53,188 bases of DNA. It comes from Shackletoniella antarctica (GTDB lineage Bacteria > Cyanobacteriota > Cyanobacteriia > Phormidesmidales > Phormidesmidaceae). The stretch covers positions 1 through 53,188 of the forward strand of contig QBMN01000006.1 in NCBI GenBank assembly GCA_003241845.1, given 5' to 3'. The notes under the pieces were generated by a model. It was not told where the DNA came from and made no database searches. It saw only the letters and a list, made by a program, of their open reading frames with translations. Shown piece after piece: positions 18,224 to 35,200 of the stretch. Positions within the stretch are counted from its first letter, which is position 1; each line of letters opens with the position of its first letter. The position numbers were made by a program, and so were the translations under genes.

Positions 18224-18709
18224 CTAGCTCAAGCCAGAAGAGATGTAGTCAAAGTAAACGCCCATTTCCTTACCAGCGTCAGAACCCACCAGGCTGGCGG
18301 TGACTTCTTTCATGGCTTGGATAGCATTAACGGTAGCCCCAATGGGTACACCGAGGGAGTTGTAGGTTTCCTTAAGGCCGTTCAGCACCCGCTCATCTAG
18401 GATGGAGGGGTCGCCAGCCAGCATGGCGTAGGTGGCGTAGCGCAGGTAGTAGTCGAGGTCGCGGATGCAGGCAGCATAGCGACGGGTGGTGTACATGTTG
18501 CCACCGGGACGGGTGATATCGGAGTACAGCAGGGACTTGGCCACAGCTTCTTTCACGATTTCAGAGGCGTTGGCGCTGATGGTGCTAGCGGCACGCACGC
18601 GCAGTTCGCCAGTTTGGAAATAAGCTTTGAGCTTATCTAGAGCTGAGCTGTCCAGGTACTTGCCCTGTACGTCCGAAGAATTAATTACAGAAGTAATTGC
18701 GTCTTGCAT
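18224..18709 (-). CDS. apcB: Allophycocyanin beta subunit
   Basis: 161 aa, full length. It pairs with ApcA to form the allophycocyanin disks of the phycobilisome core, which pass energy to chlorophyll. Cys81 ([16 protein letters not shown]) binds phycocyanobilin, and Asn71 (PGGNMY) is the residue normally methylated in beta subunits. It starts 53 bp after apcA. The ribosome site is weak (AGGG before ATG). Confidence 0.98.
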   Translation of the reverse strand: MQDAITSVINSSDVQGKYLDSSALDKLKAYFQTGELRVRAASTISANASEIVKEAVAKSLLYSDITRPGGNMYTTRRYAACIRDLDYYLRYATYAMLAGDPSILDERVLNGLKETYNSLGVPIGATVNAIQAMKEVTASLVGSDAGKEMGVYFDYISSGLS

Positions 18710-18762
18710 GGTTTTTCCCTAAATGACCTGAGTTGAATTGACAACGCAACGAAGCATGGGGC

Positions 18763-19248
18763 TTAGAGTAGCCCGCCCACAACATAGTCGAAGTAAGCAG
18801 AAGCCTCAGCTGCATCTTCACCAGAGAGGAGGCCAGCGGCAACAGCTTTGAGAGCGCGGACGCCTTCGGCTACACCGGCTAGGGGGGTGCCTAGGGAGTT
18901 GTACATCTCTTTGACGCCCACTAGGCCGATTTCTTCGATGGGGGTTACGTCACCAGCCACTATGCCGTAGGTCACAAGGCGGAGATAGTAGTCCAAATCC
19001 CGCAGACAGGTGGCGGTCATTTCTTCGCCGTAGGCATTGCCACCGGGAGAAACAACGTCGGGGCGGCGCTGAAAGAGTTGGCTACCAGCTTCTTTAACAA
19101 TCCGCTCGCGAGATTCGGTCAGCACCTGAGCAATGCGCAGGCGACGATCACCAGAAGTAACAAAGCCTTTGATGCGATCTAGCTCACCGGGGCTGAGATA
19201 ACGGGCCTCAGCATCGGCATTCACGATGGATTTCGTGACAATACTCAT
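18763..19248 (-). CDS. apcA: Allophycocyanin alpha subunit
   Basis: 161 aa, full length. Cys81 ([15 protein letters not shown]) is the phycocyanobilin attachment site. [27 protein letters not shown] is the canonical start, with a strong ribosome site (GGAGGAATCCATCA before the ATG). It is the first gene of apcA-apcB-apcC. A 408-bp region separates it from apcE upstream, room for its own promoter, which is the usual cyanobacterial arrangement. Confidence 0.98.
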   Translation of the reverse strand: MSIVTKSIVNADAEARYLSPGELDRIKGFVTSGDRRLRIAQVLTESRERIVKEAGSQLFQRRPDVVSPGGNAYGEEMTATCLRDLDYYLRLVTYGIVAGDVTPIEEIGLVGVKEMYNSLGTPLAGVAEGVRALKAVAAGLLSGEDAAEASAYFDYVVGGLL

Positions 19249-19656
19249 TGATGGATTCCTCCGAAAAATATGACCAGATGATTTGAAACTGGCATTTAAA
19301 GGTTCGGGGCCAGAGCTAACTCTATTAAAGAACCTCAGACCTGGCAGCCTTCCCGACTAATTGTCCGGTATTGCGTCAGCCTTCTTCAAAGCAGCGAAAT
19401 ATTTTGTAATAGTTTTCCTCAGTTTTGCTGAGGCCCGATGGCAACGCCATCCTAGAGGCTGAATCAAAGTGATCCAGGCCCGTAAAAACCACCAATCAGG
19501 GCCCATTTAGAACCTAGATTTAATATTTCGTTACCGAAAAAGCTGGCGACAATTTCAAGACAAACGTTGATCGCCGTTACTCAACCTTAGGGCCAAGCCC
19601 TAACGGCAATATTAAAGGACTGGCCTAGGTCAACCCTTCAATATTGCCGCAGTGAT
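19249..19656. other. apcE-apcA intergenic region
   Basis: 408 bp without a gene. It holds several short hairpins: CCTCAG-TTTTG-CTGAGG and GATGGC-AAC-GCCATC (both about 19415-19455) and TTAGGGC-CAA-GCCCTAA (about 19587-19603). CAATATT and AATATTG flank the first 50 bases after apcE. The part near apcE probably ends its transcript and the part near apcA probably holds the apcA promoter and long leader. Exact sites could not be assigned. Confidence 0.45.
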
Positions 19657-23446
<3,790 letters not shown>

Positions 23447-24682
23447 ATGGACGACTCAACGAAAACCCAGGCGGTCAGCGATGCAGTGGCCAGCCTCTAC
23501 AACACCTATCCATTTCCCCCAGAGCCGTTTCTAGACGAAGCGCCACCGGGCTACAACTGGCGCTGGTACTGGCCGACAGTACACAGCTTTTGCACTGGCT
23601 TTGCCCCCCAGCCAGGAGCGTTGCGGGTGCTAGATGCGGGCTGCGGCACGGGAGTCAGCACTGAATATATTGCTCACCTGAACCCAGGCGCTGAGGTGCT
23701 GGGGATCGATCTGAGTGAGCGGGCGATCGCCACTGCCACCGAGCGCTGCCGCCGGTCCGGGGCCACCAACGTTCAGTTTCGCCAGCTCAGTATTTATGAT
23801 GTCGAACAGATCGAGGGCGAGTTCGACTGGATCAACTGCGTCGGCGTCATTCACCACCTGCCCGACCCCTTTAAGGGGCTGCAAGCTCTGGCCAGCAAAT
23901 TGGCTCCCGGCGGCTTTATTCATTTATTTGTCTATGCCGCCACTGGTCGGTGGGAAATTTCGCTGATGCAGCGGGCGATCGCCCTGGTGCAGGGCAGCCA
24001 GCGGAGCGACTACCGCGACGGGGTGCAGGTGGGGCGGCAAATTTTTGCCGGCCTGCCCGAGGGCAACCGGCTCAAGCAGCGAGAGCGCGATCGCTGGGCC
24101 ATGGAAAACCACCGCGACGAATGCTTCGCCGACATGTACGTGCATCCCCAGGAAGTTGACTACACCCTAGACAGCCTGTTTGAGCTAATTGAGGCCTCAG
24201 GTCTGGAGTTCGTCGGTTTCTCGAACCCCCAGGTGTGGCAGCTCGACCGTCTGCTGGCGGCAGACCCAGCCCTGCTAGAGCGGGCCAAGCAGCTCTCCAA
24301 ACCAGACCAGCATCGCCTGGTGGAGCTGCTCGACCCCGAGATCACCCACTTTGAATGGTTTCTGGCCCGTCCCCCCTATGCCCCTGTGACCTGGGAGAAC
24401 GATGCCGATCTGCTGGCCGCCATCCCCACCCGCAACCCCTGCATGGAGGGCTGGCCCAGCCAGAGCATTTTTGACCACAACTACCAAATCATCTCCCTGG
24501 ATGCGAAGGAGTTTGAGGTGTTGCAGGGGTGCGATCGCAATAACCATCTAGATGCCGGTCAGGTGCCAACCACCGCTGCCGGGCTAATTTCTCAAACCGG
24601 AGTCAACCTAGACACCCTGCGCCAGCTGCACCAGCGGCAGCTGATCCTGTTGCGATCGCCACAGCAAGAACCGCAAATTTAG
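23447..24682 (+). CDS. Class I SAM-dependent methyltransferase
   Basis: 411 aa. The SAM-binding motif I is LRVLDAGCGTGVSTEYIA (about 59-76), with EVLGIDLSE as motif II and FDWINCVGVIHHLPDPFKGL as motif IV. The N-terminus (ASLYNTYPFPPEPFLDEAPPG) and the 160-residue C-terminal extension (containing HFEWFLARPPY) are characteristic of a conserved cyanobacterial family. Many members are annotated only as methyltransferases, and the substrate is unknown. It ends 118 bp before the atp operon, but that gap looks like a promoter region, so linkage is probably positional. Confidence 0.88.
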   Translation: MDDSTKTQAVSDAVASLYNTYPFPPEPFLDEAPPGYNWRWYWPTVHSFCTGFAPQPGALRVLDAGCGTGVSTEYIAHLNPGAEVLGIDLSERAIATATERCRRSGATNVQFRQLSIYDVEQIEGEFDWINCVGVIHHLPDPFKGLQALASKLAPGGFIHLFVYAATGRWEISLMQRAIALVQGSQRSDYRDGVQVGRQIFAGLPEGNRLKQRERDRWAMENHRDECFADMYVHPQEVDYTLDSLFELIEASGLEFVGFSNPQVWQLDRLLAADPALLERAKQLSKPDQHRLVELLDPEITHFEWFLARPPYAPVTWENDADLLAAIPTRNPCMEGWPSQSIFDHNYQIISLDAKEFEVLQGCDRNNHLDAGQVPTTAAGLISQTGVNLDTLRQLHQRQLILLRSPQQEPQI

Positions 24683-24800
24683 GCAGAAGATAGCGAATTT
24701 ACTTTTTGGAAACGTCTATTAAGTATTATTGCCGTGATATGATCTTCAACGGCCTGTTAGCGCAGGCGAAACCCTCTACGGCTAAGGATTAGGCGCTTTC

Positions 24801-25307
24801 GTGGCCCCATTTCCCTCCGAACACATGCCCTCCGAACACACTGACCCTGTTGCCCAGGTTGAGTCAGAGGTAGACCCCGGTCAAGCCGATGGTCAAGACC
24901 TCCCTCCGGCCTCGGTGAACCCGATGGAAGAGTACTATCAGCTTCAGCAAGATCTGCTGCTGACTACCCTGGCATTCGCTGGCGTAATTTTCCCCAGCAC
25001 CTGGATAGCCTACTCTTTACCGATTGCTCTCAGTTATTTAATAGGAGCGTGCGGCGGTGTGGTTTACTTGAGAATGTTGGCAAAAAGCGTGGCCAGCATT
25101 GGGCGCGGAAGCGTCAATTTTGGCAGCGGTCGATTGGCCCTTGTGGTCGGTTTGGTGCTAGTGGCTACTCAGTGGCAGCAGCTTCAGGTCGTACCTGTTT
25201 TTCTTGGGTTTTTGACCTACAAGGGGGCGTTGATTGCCTACACCCTCTGGACTGCGGTGCTGCCAAAATCAACCGCTGAGTCTTCCCAGATACCTGGGTC
25301 GCCTTAG
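24801..25307 (+). CDS. atp1: ATP synthase subunit I (Atp1)
   Basis: 168 aa from GTG 24801; ATG 24825 is an alternative. The acidic, Pro-rich N-terminus (to about residue 40) is followed by four membrane helices (LLLTTLAFAGVIFPSTW, IALSYLIGACGGVVYL, LALVVGLVLVATQW, VVPVFLGFLTYKGALIAYTLW). This is the AtpI/Atp1 pattern: a small membrane protein encoded ahead of subunit a, thought to help assemble the c-ring. It is the first gene of the operon. Confidence 0.88.
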   Translation: MAPFPSEHMPSEHTDPVAQVESEVDPGQADGQDLPPASVNPMEEYYQLQQDLLLTTLAFAGVIFPSTWIAYSLPIALSYLIGACGGVVYLRMLAKSVASIGRGSVNFGSGRLALVVGLVLVATQWQQLQVVPVFLGFLTYKGALIAYTLWTAVLPKSTAESSQIPGSP

Positions 25308-25372
25308 ATTTTTTGGTTTCCCAGCATAGCATGCTTTTTATTGGCAAGTCTTGAGGAAAGTCGATTTAAGAG

Positions 25373-26122
25373 ATGGCGCTCACTATGTTAATGATTCATC
25401 CCTTAGTTCTGGCAAAGCTAGAAGTTGGCGAGCATTTGTACTGGCAGGTCGGTGGCCTTAAGCTCCACGGCCAGGTGTTTCTGACCTCTTGGCTTGTCAT
25501 CGGTGCCCTGCTGCTGGTGTCGTTTTTGGCGACCCGCAACATTCAGCGGGTGCCATCTGGCCTCCAGAACTTTATGGAGTACGCCCTGGAATTCATCCGC
25601 GACATAGCCAAAAACCAGATTGGGGAAAAAGAGTACCGGCCCTGGGTTCCCTTTGTCGGCACCCTATTTCTGTTCATCTTTGTCTCTAACTGGTCTGGAG
25701 CATTGATTCCGTGGAAGCTGATTCATCTGCCGTCGGGTGAACTGGCCGCCCCTACCAATGACATCAATACCACCGTGGCGCTGGCGTTGTTGACCTCCTT
25801 GGCCTACTTCTATGCCGGATTCAGCAAGCGCGGGTTGGGGTACTTTGCCAAGTACATCGAACCCACCCCAATCTTGCTCCCCATCAACATTCTGGAAGAT
25901 TTCACCAAGCCTCTCTCCCTAAGTTTCCGTCTGTTTGGAAACATCCTAGCCGATGAATTGGTGGTCGCTGTGCTGGTTTTGCTGGTACCTCTCTTCGTAC
26001 CGCTGCCGGTTATGGTCTTGGGTTTGTTTACCAGTGCCATTCAGGCGCTGATCTTTGCAACCCTGGCTGCGGCCTACATTGGCGAGGCCATTGAGGGCCA
26101 TGGTGGCGAAGAGCATGGATGA
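25373..26122 (+). CDS. atpB: ATP synthase Fo subunit a
   Basis: 249 aa, called atpI in chloroplast naming. Subunit a forms the two proton half-channels against the c-ring. The essential Arg lies in [22 protein letters not shown]-terminal [19 protein letters not shown] and C-terminal [19 protein letters not shown] are typical. An in-frame ATG at 25385 (MLMIHPLV) is also possible; both are upstream of homology. It lies 65 bp after atp1. Confidence 0.97.
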   Translation: MALTMLMIHPLVLAKLEVGEHLYWQVGGLKLHGQVFLTSWLVIGALLLVSFLATRNIQRVPSGLQNFMEYALEFIRDIAKNQIGEKEYRPWVPFVGTLFLFIFVSNWSGALIPWKLIHLPSGELAAPTNDINTTVALALLTSLAYFYAGFSKRGLGYFAKYIEPTPILLPINILEDFTKPLSLSFRLFGNILADELVVAVLVLLVPLFVPLPVMVLGLFTSAIQALIFATLAAAYIGEAIEGHGGEEHG

Positions 26123-26250
26123 CCCCGAAGTGATTCCTCTTGGGGGCATTCAGTTTGTATTGGCTGGTAGGGCAGGTGCTGCCAGCCGACGTGGTTCTAG
26201 AGCCACATCCACAAGAAACGCTGATCGCGCGTTGTCTACGACCTGATTAA

Positions 26251-26529
<279 letters not shown>

Positions 26530-26536
26530 ATCAACC

Positions 26537-26570
26537 GGGCTAGGGAAAGGCTTAACGCCTTTCCCTGCCC
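26537..26570 (+). promoter_or_regulatory. Stem-loop between atpE and atpG
   Basis: AGGGAAAGGC (26542-26551), loop TTAAC, GCCTTTCCCT (26557-26566), extended by GGGC/GCCC with one bulged T. There is no T-run after it. It probably protects the atpE mRNA 3' end or partly terminates transcription, helping to make more c than b/b' subunits. Confidence 0.7.
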
Positions 26571-26633
26571 ATCGAATTTAGGCTTTTCACTTTGTAGTGC
26601 TGGCCCTGGGCCGATTTAAAGGGCATACCCACC

Positions 26634-27125
26634 ATGACAAATTTTGTTTGGCTATTGGCGGTCGAAGCCGCTGATGCAGTTGAAGAAGGCGGCGGTCTCT
26701 TTGACTTTGACGCCACCCTGCCGCTGATGGCGGTGCAGTTTGTGCTGTTGGCAGTGGCGCTCAACGCCCTGTTTTACAAACCCCTGGGCAAAGTTTTAGA
26801 TGAGCGCGATGGCTACATCAGCTCCAATCGGGTTGATGCGGCAGAACGCTTAGCCAAGGCTGAGAAAATTGCCAAGCAGTATCAGCAGGAGCTAGCCGAA
26901 ACTCGTCGCCAGGCCCAAACGGTGATTGCCGAAGCCCAGGAAGAAGCGCAAAAAATAGCAGCTCAAACCGTTGCCGCTGCTCAGCAAGAGGCTCAGACTC
27001 AGCGAGAGCAGGTGCAGCGGGAGCTAGATGAGCAAAAAAACCAGGCCATGGTCACCCTAGAGCAGCAGGTGGATGGTCTGAGTCAGCAAATTTTAGACAA
27101 GCTGCTGGGCGCTTTAGCGGTTTAG
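26634..27125 (+). CDS. atpG: ATP synthase Fo subunit b'
   Basis: 163 aa. One N-terminal membrane helix ([21 protein letters not shown]) leads to a long charged coiled coil (about 60-150). [20 protein letters not shown] is the characteristic b' start. Cyanobacteria and plastids use a b/b' heterodimer as the peripheral stalk. It lies between atpE and atpF, as expected. Confidence 0.96.
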   Translation: MTNFVWLLAVEAADAVEEGGGLFDFDATLPLMAVQFVLLAVALNALFYKPLGKVLDERDGYISSNRVDAAERLAKAEKIAKQYQQELAETRRQAQTVIAEAQEEAQKIAAQTVAAAQQEAQTQREQVQRELDEQKNQAMVTLEQQVDGLSQQILDKLLGALAV

Positions 27126-27190
27126 GTGATCGGTAATGAATCGGCGATTTACCCTCAGAGCTGCCCACGTCGTTGACGGAAAGTAGGGAT

Positions 27191-27712
27191 ATGACTATTG
27201 GTTGGTTACTAGCGGTGGAAGAAGGTGGAGTTGGTCTGGATTTCAATATCCTGGAGACTAACCTGATTAATCTGATCATTATTATTGGCGTGCTGTATTA
27301 CTTCGGCGGCAAGTTTTTAGGGAAGACTCTATCGACTCGTCAGGCGGAGATTAAGACAGCGATCGCCGAGGCCGAGCAGCGCAAGCAAGCGGCCGCTGCC
27401 GCCCTGGCAGAGCAGCAGCAAAAGCTGGCTCAGGCCCAGGAAGAAGCTAAAAAGATTTTGGCCGATGCTCACACCACAGCAGAGCGTGCCCGCGAATCTA
27501 TTTTGGCTCAGTCTAAGACTGACGTAGAGCGCATGCGGGCCAGCGCGGCCCAAGACCTCACCTCCCAGGAGGTTCGGGTGATGCGAGAGCTACAGCAGCG
27601 GATTGCGGCCCTGGCCATCGAGCGCAGTGAAGCGGCTCTACCCAGCCAGCTCAACGACGACCTGCAGCGGCGTCTGGTTGACTCCAGCATTGCCCTGCTC
27701 ACAGGAGAATAG
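27191..27712 (+). CDS. atpF: ATP synthase Fo subunit b
   Basis: 173 aa from ATG 27191 ([13 protein letters not shown]); the TTG at 27173 would add six residues. AAGTAGGGAT lies just before the ATG. One helix ([21 protein letters not shown]) is followed by a coiled coil that forms the stator with b'. It overlaps or abuts atpH (gap of 2 bp), indicating coupled translation. Confidence 0.96.
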   Translation: MTIGWLLAVEEGGVGLDFNILETNLINLIIIIGVLYYFGGKFLGKTLSTRQAEIKTAIAEAEQRKQAAAAALAEQQQKLAQAQEEAKKILADAHTTAERARESILAQSKTDVERMRASAAQDLTSQEVRVMRELQQRIAALAIERSEAALPSQLNDDLQRRLVDSSIALLTGE

Positions 27713-27714
27713 CC

Positions 27715-29891
<2,177 letters not shown>

Positions 29892-29960
29892 CCTCCTGTT
29901 CTAGCCGGGACGCTGCCTAGGGCAGCATCCCGGCCCCCGACGACCCCTTAGGGATCAACT

Positions 29961-30908
29961 ATGCCTAACCTAAAAGCGATTCGAGACCGCATTAAGTCTG
30001 TAAAAAACACCCGCAAGATCACCGAGGCCATGCGTCTGGTGGCCGCAGCGAAGGTGCGCCGCGCCCAGGAGCAGGTGATTGCCACCCGCCCCTTCGCCGA
30101 CCGCCTGGCCCAGGTGCTCTACGGGCTGCAAAGCCGCCTCAAGTTTGAGGAGGCCGACCTGCCGCTGCTAAAACAGCGCGAGGTGAAAACCGTGGCGCTG
30201 CTGGTGATCTCCGGCGATCGCGGCCTCTGCGGTGGCTACAACAACAACATTATTCGTCGAGCCGAGATTCGAGCTAAGGAACTGGCCGCTGAAGGCTTGG
30301 ACTACCGCTTTGTGCTGGTAGGACGCAAGGCCAATCAGTACTTCAAGCGTCGCGAACAGCCCATTGATGCCAGCTTTACCGGCATGGAGCAAATCCCTAC
30401 CGCCGACGAAGCGTCTACCATCGCCGACGAGCTACTCTCGCTGTTTTTATCCGACGAGGTTGATCGGGTCGAGCTGATTTACACCCGCTTTGTGTCTCTA
30501 ATCAGCTCTCGCCCCGTGATTCAGACGCTTCTGCCCCTTGACCCCCAGGGTCTAGAGGTGCCCGACGACGAAATTTTCCGGCTCACCACCAAAGCCGGGG
30601 CCTTTCAGGTGGAGCGAAAGAAAGTGGCTGGGCCAACTCCAGTGGAGTTTCCCCAAGACATGATCTTTGAGCAAGACCCGGTGCAGATTCTAGATGCACT
30701 GTTGCCGTTGTATCTAAACAACCAAATCTTGCGGGCGCTGCAAGAGTCGGCGGCAAGCGAACTGGCGGCCCGGATGACCGCTATGAACAACGCCAGCGAC
30801 AATGCGAAAGAGCTGGCTAAGACCCTCAACCTGACCTACAACAAGGCTCGTCAGGCTGCCATCACTCAAGAAATTCTGGAAGTGGTGGCTGGGGCTAACT
30901 CCTTGTAA
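29961..30908 (+). CDS. atpC: ATP synthase F1 subunit gamma
   Basis: 315 aa. [37 protein letters not shown] is the N-terminal rotor helix and [28 protein letters not shown] the C-terminal one. The cyanobacterial insert (about residues 195-230) is present without the plant-type Cys pair for thiol regulation. It is the last gene of the operon before a strong terminator. Confidence 0.97.
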   Translation: MPNLKAIRDRIKSVKNTRKITEAMRLVAAAKVRRAQEQVIATRPFADRLAQVLYGLQSRLKFEEADLPLLKQREVKTVALLVISGDRGLCGGYNNNIIRRAEIRAKELAAEGLDYRFVLVGRKANQYFKRREQPIDASFTGMEQIPTADEASTIADELLSLFLSDEVDRVELIYTRFVSLISSRPVIQTLLPLDPQGLEVPDDEIFRLTTKAGAFQVERKKVAGPTPVEFPQDMIFEQDPVQILDALLPLYLNNQILRALQESAASELAARMTAMNNASDNAKELAKTLNLTYNKARQAAITQEILEVVAGANSL

Positions 30909-30933
30909 GGCTGAAAAAACCTACATTCACGAT

Positions 30934-30963
30934 AAAAGCCCGCCACGACTGTGGCGGGCTTTT
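30934..30963. terminator. Bidirectional terminator between atpC and galE
   Basis: Perfect 13-bp arms (AAAAGCCCGCCAC / GTGGCGGGCTTTT) around the loop GACT. With A and T runs at either end it works for atpC on the plus strand and galE on the minus strand. Confidence 0.92.
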
Positions 30964-30977
30964 ATGTAGGCAATTGT

Positions 30978-31976
30978 CTAACCGTGGCGGGTTTGGTGCC
31001 AGGCCCAGGCGTGGGTAAGAATAGTCTCGATGTCGGCGTACTGAGGGTGCCAGCCAAGGATGCTGCGGGCGCGATCGCTCCCCCCCACTAGGGCTGGTGG
31101 ATCCCCTGGCCGACGGTCTTCCTCGACAACGGGAATGCTCTTCCCAGTGACTCGTACCGCCGTATCAATCACCTCGCGCACCGAGAAACCAAGGCCGTTG
31201 CCCAGGTTAAACACCGCGCTTTCGCCCCCCTTGAGCAAGTACTCTAGGCCCAGAATGTGGGCATCGGCTAGGTCGCACACGTGGATGTAGTCGCGCACGC
31301 AGGTGCCGTCAGGGGTGGGGTAGTCGGTGCCAAAGACGCTGATCGACTCCCGCTTGCCCAGGGCGGTTTGCAGCACCAAAGGAATCAAGTGGGTTTCGGG
31401 GTTGTGGTCTTCGCCCAGCAGCCCGTTGGGGTGGGCACCAGCGGCGTTGAAGTAGCGAAACCGCACCGATCTAAAGTCGTAGGCTTTGTCGTAGTCGGCC
31501 AAAATCCGCTCCACCATGAGCTTAGTCGCTCCGTAGGGGTTGATCGGGTTCTGGGGATGGGTCTCGGTAATCGGCATTTCCTCGGGCACGCCGTAGGTGG
31601 CACAGGTAGACGAGAAGACGAAATTTTTGATGCCGGCCTCCACCATGGCATCGAGCAGCGATAGGGTGCCGACTACATTGTTTTCGTAGTATTTGCTGGG
31701 GTCACTCACCGACTCACCCACGTAGGCGTAGGCCGAGAAGTGCATGACGGCGCTGATGTCGTAGCGGCTAAAAATATCTTTGAGCAACGCCTTGTCTAGG
31801 GTGCTGCCCTCAATTAATTCAGCTTTGAGTACGGTTTCGGCCAAGTCGCGGTGACCATAGACCAGATTATCTAAAATCACCACCCGATAGCCTGCCTCTT
31901 GCAGGGCCATGACGGCATGGCTACCGATATAGCCCGCCCCGCCGGTCACAAGAATGATTTTGGCGTCAGTTTTCAT
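30978..31976 (-). CDS. galE: UDP-glucose 4-epimerase
   Basis: 332 aa. NAD-binding TGGAGYIGSH at the N-terminus, catalytic Tyr/Lys in INPYGATKLMVE and a Ser/Thr region FSSTCATYGVPEE are all present. It interconverts UDP-glucose and UDP-galactose for glycolipids and cell-surface polysaccharides. Related epimerases such as UDP-GlcNAc epimerase cannot be wholly excluded. It is monocistronic: convergent with the atp operon, divergent from the large phosphoesterase gene. Confidence 0.93.
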   Translation of the reverse strand: MKTDAKIILVTGGAGYIGSHAVMALQEAGYRVVILDNLVYGHRDLAETVLKAELIEGSTLDKALLKDIFSRYDISAVMHFSAYAYVGESVSDPSKYYENNVVGTLSLLDAMVEAGIKNFVFSSTCATYGVPEEMPITETHPQNPINPYGATKLMVERILADYDKAYDFRSVRFRYFNAAGAHPNGLLGEDHNPETHLIPLVLQTALGKRESISVFGTDYPTPDGTCVRDYIHVCDLADAHILGLEYLLKGGESAVFNLGNGLGFSVREVIDTAVRVTGKSIPVVEEDRRPGDPPALVGGSDRARSILGWHPQYADIETILTHAWAWHQTRHG

Positions 31977-32292
31977 ATAAATTTTCTCTGAAATAGTGGC
32001 TAGTGCTAAGACCGTAGGCCTAAGCCAGTTATGGATACTGAGCTATCAAATAGTGTACGGCCTGACCGCCAGGGCCTGACGGTTCTGGCGGCGGGGTCAC
32101 TAACTTCTTACCTTTGCCGATGATGACTTTATAAAACTCCTCAAGGCAGACAGGGGGAAGGTTATTTTCATTAAGCAATTTTTAATCAAAGCTTACCGCT
32201 GGCTTAGTCCTCCCATGAAGTTTCGGTGTGAGTAATGGCCGAAGATGTCTCCGTAGCAATAGCTACATTACTCCAACCCCCAAGTGTTATCT
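31977..32292. other. Divergent intergenic region galE / phosphoesterase
   Basis: 316 bp carrying both promoters. AT-rich stretches lie at about 32125-32200 (CTTTATAAAACTCC, TTAAGCAATTTTTAATC). No clear operator (for example Pho-box direct repeats) was recognised. Confidence 0.35.
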
Positions 32293-35200
32293 ATGGCTGA
32301 CTTCACGCTCCAACTCTTTCACGCCGCCGATCAAGAGGGCAATATCTCTGCCCTAGACGACGCGCCTCGCTTCTCAGCGGTTTTAAATGCCCTTAAAAAC
32401 CAAGATATTGATGCTGACGGGGTAGCTGGCTTTGCCAACACCCTGATTTTGTCCTCTGGGGATGCGTACATTCCTGGGGTATTTTTCAATGCCAGTACCC
32501 CAGCCTTTGGCGGGGCGGGTCGGGGCGATATTTTAATTCAAAATCTATTGGGTTTTCAGGCGATCGCCTTTGGCAACCACGAATTTGACCAGGGTACAAC
32601 CCTGGTGCGCGATCTGATCGCTGGGGATGACACCTTTGCGGGCACGGCCTTTCCCTACCTAAGCAGCAACCTCGACTTCAGCACTGACGCCAACCTGGCT
32701 GGCCTGGTGGTGCCCGATGCTGAGGCTCCGGTGGCCAACAGCATTGCCGCCTCTACGGTGATCGAGGTCAACGGCGAGAGCATCGGCGTTGTCGGGGCCA
32801 CTACCCCCACTATTAGTAACGTCAACGTGCGCATCTCTAGCCCTGGGAATGTGACAGTGCTGCCCCAGCCCTTTGACGGCAACCCGACGTCAGAACAGCT
32901 CGATGCCCTGGCGGCAGAGATTCAGGCCGATGTCGATGCCCTGCTGGCCGCTAACCCCGACATTAATAAGGTAGTGCTGCTAGCTCATATGCAGCAGCTG
33001 ACCATTGAGCAAGAGCTGGCCCAGCGGCTGTCTAACGTAGACATTATTGTGGCCGGTGGCTCTAACACCCGCTTACTAGATGAGACCGATCGCCTCCGGG
33101 CTGGGGATACCAATCAAGGTGTGTATCCCATCGTCCAAACCGGCGCGGATGGTAACCCCGTGGCCGTGGTTAACACCGACGGCAACTACAAGTATGTAGG
33201 CCGGTTGGTGATCGACTTTGACGAAAATGGTGTGCTGCTGCCTGAGAGCTACGACCCCACCATCAGCGGGGCCTACGCTACCGATGACGAAGGTGTAGCA
33301 GCAGTGAGTGGCGGAGGGCTGGCCGACCCTGCGATCATAGCCATTACCGAGGCTCTGCGAGAGATCATCATTGCCACTGAGAGCAATGTGTTTGGAGTTA
33401 GCGATGTCTTTTTAGAAGGTCGCCGTGGCGCAGTGCGTACTGAGGAAACTAACCTGGGCAACCTGACTGCCGACGCTAACCTGGCGGTAGCTAGAGAGGT
33501 TGACACCACCACGGTAATTTCCCTCAAGAATGGCGGCGGCATTCGCAACCCCATTGGGCAAATTATTGTGCCCGCTGGGGGCACTGGCGATGCTGAGCTA
33601 TTGCCCAATGAGGAGATTTTTGGGGTGAAGCCCGCAGGCGGTATCTCTCAAACCGACATTGAAAACACCCTGCAATTTAACAATGACCTCTCGCTGATCA
33701 CAGTCACCGCCGAAGAACTGCTGGCGCTGGTGGAAAACGGGGTTGCTGGTATCGCGGTGGATGACAGCGCTAGTCCTGGAGCATTTCCTCAGATTAGCGG
33801 ATTTGCCTTTAGCTTTAATGCCACCGCCGAGCCGGGCAGCCGAGTTCGCTCCCTTGCGATTGAAGACGCCGAGGGCAACGATATCGACGTAGTGGTGCAA
33901 AACGGTGAGATTGTGGGCGACGCTAGCCGCACCTTCCGCATGGTGACCCTGAGCTTCTTAGCCGACGGCGGCGACGGCTACCCCTTTCCCACTGGCGAAA
34001 CCGCTAATCGGGTAGATCTGGTGGATGAGACCGCTACTCCCACTGGCCGCGCCACCTTTGCGGCTGACTTCTCTGAACAAGATGCGCTGGCAGAATTTTT
34101 GCTGGCTAACTTTGATAGCCCAGACACCCCCTTTGGTGCTGAGGAGGTCGGGCGCGAGCTAGATACCCGGATTCAAAACCTGGCTTTCCGCAGTGACGGT
34201 GTGATTGATACGGCTGGCCCTGTTGATCCCACCCCTGTGGCGCCGTCGCTGCTGGTTCCCCTGGGCACCTATGAGACGGGTATCTTTGATGAGAGCGCCG
34301 CTGAAATCGTGGTTCACGACCCGGTCAGCCAGCGGCTGTTTGTGGTCAATGCCAGCATTCCAGCAGTAGACGTGCTGGATGTTAGCGACCCCAGCAACCC
34401 CACCAAGCTGTTTGAGCTTGACCCCTCTGAGTTTGGCTCTGGCGCTAACAGCGTGGCGATCGCCAATGGCATCGTCGCCGTAGCGGTTCAAGCTGAAGAA
34501 AAGACCGATCCCGGCAGCGTGGTGTTCTTTGACATCGACGGCAACTTCTTGAAGGCCGTCACCGTGGGGGCACTGCCTGACATGGTGACCTTTACCCCCG
34601 ACGGCACTAAAGTGCTGGTGGCCAACGAAGGCGAACCCAACGATGATTACACCGTTGACCCCGAAGGCTCGATCAGCATCATTGATCTGTCTGGAGGCAT
34701 CGAAAACCTCACCCAGGCCAATGTCACCACCGCTGACTTCACCGCCTTTAATGACCAGCGCGAGGCGCTGATTGCCTCTGGGGTGCGGATCTTTGGCCCC
34801 AACGCCATCGTTGCCCAAGATGTCGAGCCTGAGTACATTGTGGTCACCAGTGATTCGAGCACGGCCTACGTGGCGCTGCAAGAAAACAACGCCCTAGCGG
34901 TGGTGGATATCGCCTCTGGCTCTGTCACCGACATTCTGCCCCTGGGGTTTAAGCATCATTCGGTGGTGCCCCTCGATGCCAGCGATCGCGACGGTGGCAT
35001 CAACATCACTGCCTACCCCAACCTGTTTGGCATGTACATGCCCGATGCGATCTCTCTCTACGAAGTCGGTGGCGAAACCTTTATTGTCACCGCCAACGAA
35101 GGGGATGCTCGCGACTACGATGGCTTCTCTGAAGAGGCGCGGGTTAAGGATTTGATGCTAGACCCAATCGCGTTTCCCAACGCGGCAGAACTTCAGGCCG

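Noticed and set aside
24683-24800. Sigma-70-type promoter before atp1 (TATGAT at 24738)
   Set aside because: A -10-like hexamer exists, but no -35 at correct spacing was found, so it was not listed as a feature.
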